Shown: positions 5,689 to 7,101 of the stretch, piece after piece
Layout: each line of letters opens with the position of its first letter
Numbering within the stretch: position 1 is the first letter of the stretch
From: JBBDWJ01 sp040902925
Lineage (GTDB): Bacteria > Acidobacteriota > Terriglobia > Bryobacterales > UBA6623
Assembly: GCA_040902925.1 (NCBI GenBank)
Contig: JBBDWJ010000079.1
Span: forward strand, 1-7,101
DNA: 7,101 nucleotides
Reading direction: 5' to 3'
Made by a program: the position numbers and the translations under genes
The notes under the pieces: model-generated
What the model saw: only the letters and a program-made list of their open reading frames with translations
Database searches by the model: none
Told to the model about the DNA's origin: nothing

Positions 5689-7101
<1,413 letters not shown>

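Overview
The window is a GC-rich stretch of bacterial chromosome holding one partial and six complete protein genes, with no gap above about 165 bases. Protein resemblance recalled from memory suggests a soil Acidobacteriota of the Solibacter/Bryobacter kind. The clues are a Peptidase-M14 protein with its own N-terminal beta domain, a PhoPQ-activated-pathogenicity-related hydrolase, and a Gfo/Idh/MocA dehydrogenase next to a xylose-isomerase-like barrel protein. This is an inference, and nothing in the window fixes the taxonomy.

Layout. On the plus strand, 64-1548 encodes an exported alpha/beta hydrolase of the PhoPQ-activated pathogenicity-related (PqaA) family. Everything else is on the minus strand and converges on it. 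Read in transcription order these are: the 3' part of carB (from the right edge to 5682), an M14 zinc carboxypeptidase-like protein (5568-4384), a HicB antitoxin (4280-4014) and HicA toxin (4014-3775) pair, a Gfo/Idh/MocA oxidoreductase (3612-2602), and a sugar phosphate isomerase/epimerase-like TIM barrel protein (2479-1628).

How they fit together. carB is housekeeping (carbamoyl phosphate for pyrimidines and arginine). The M14 protein and the PqaA-like protein look like exported hydrolases. The oxidoreductase and the isomerase probably form a two-gene sugar or polyol catabolic unit. It has its own promoter candidate (TTTACA-N18-CATAAT), nested inverted repeats around that promoter, a TTG start with a perfect AGGAGG, and a 122-base spacer rich in palindromes before the second gene. 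The hicBA pair is a compact toxin-antitoxin cassette, with its stop and start codons overlapping, set between unrelated genes.

No RNA gene, CRISPR array, insertion sequence or clearly novel multi-gene system was seen. The most interesting non-coding structure is the control region at 3647-3738 in front of the oxidoreductase. Next are the palindromes at 2502-2591 and the overlapping hairpins between the convergent genes at 1558-1618.
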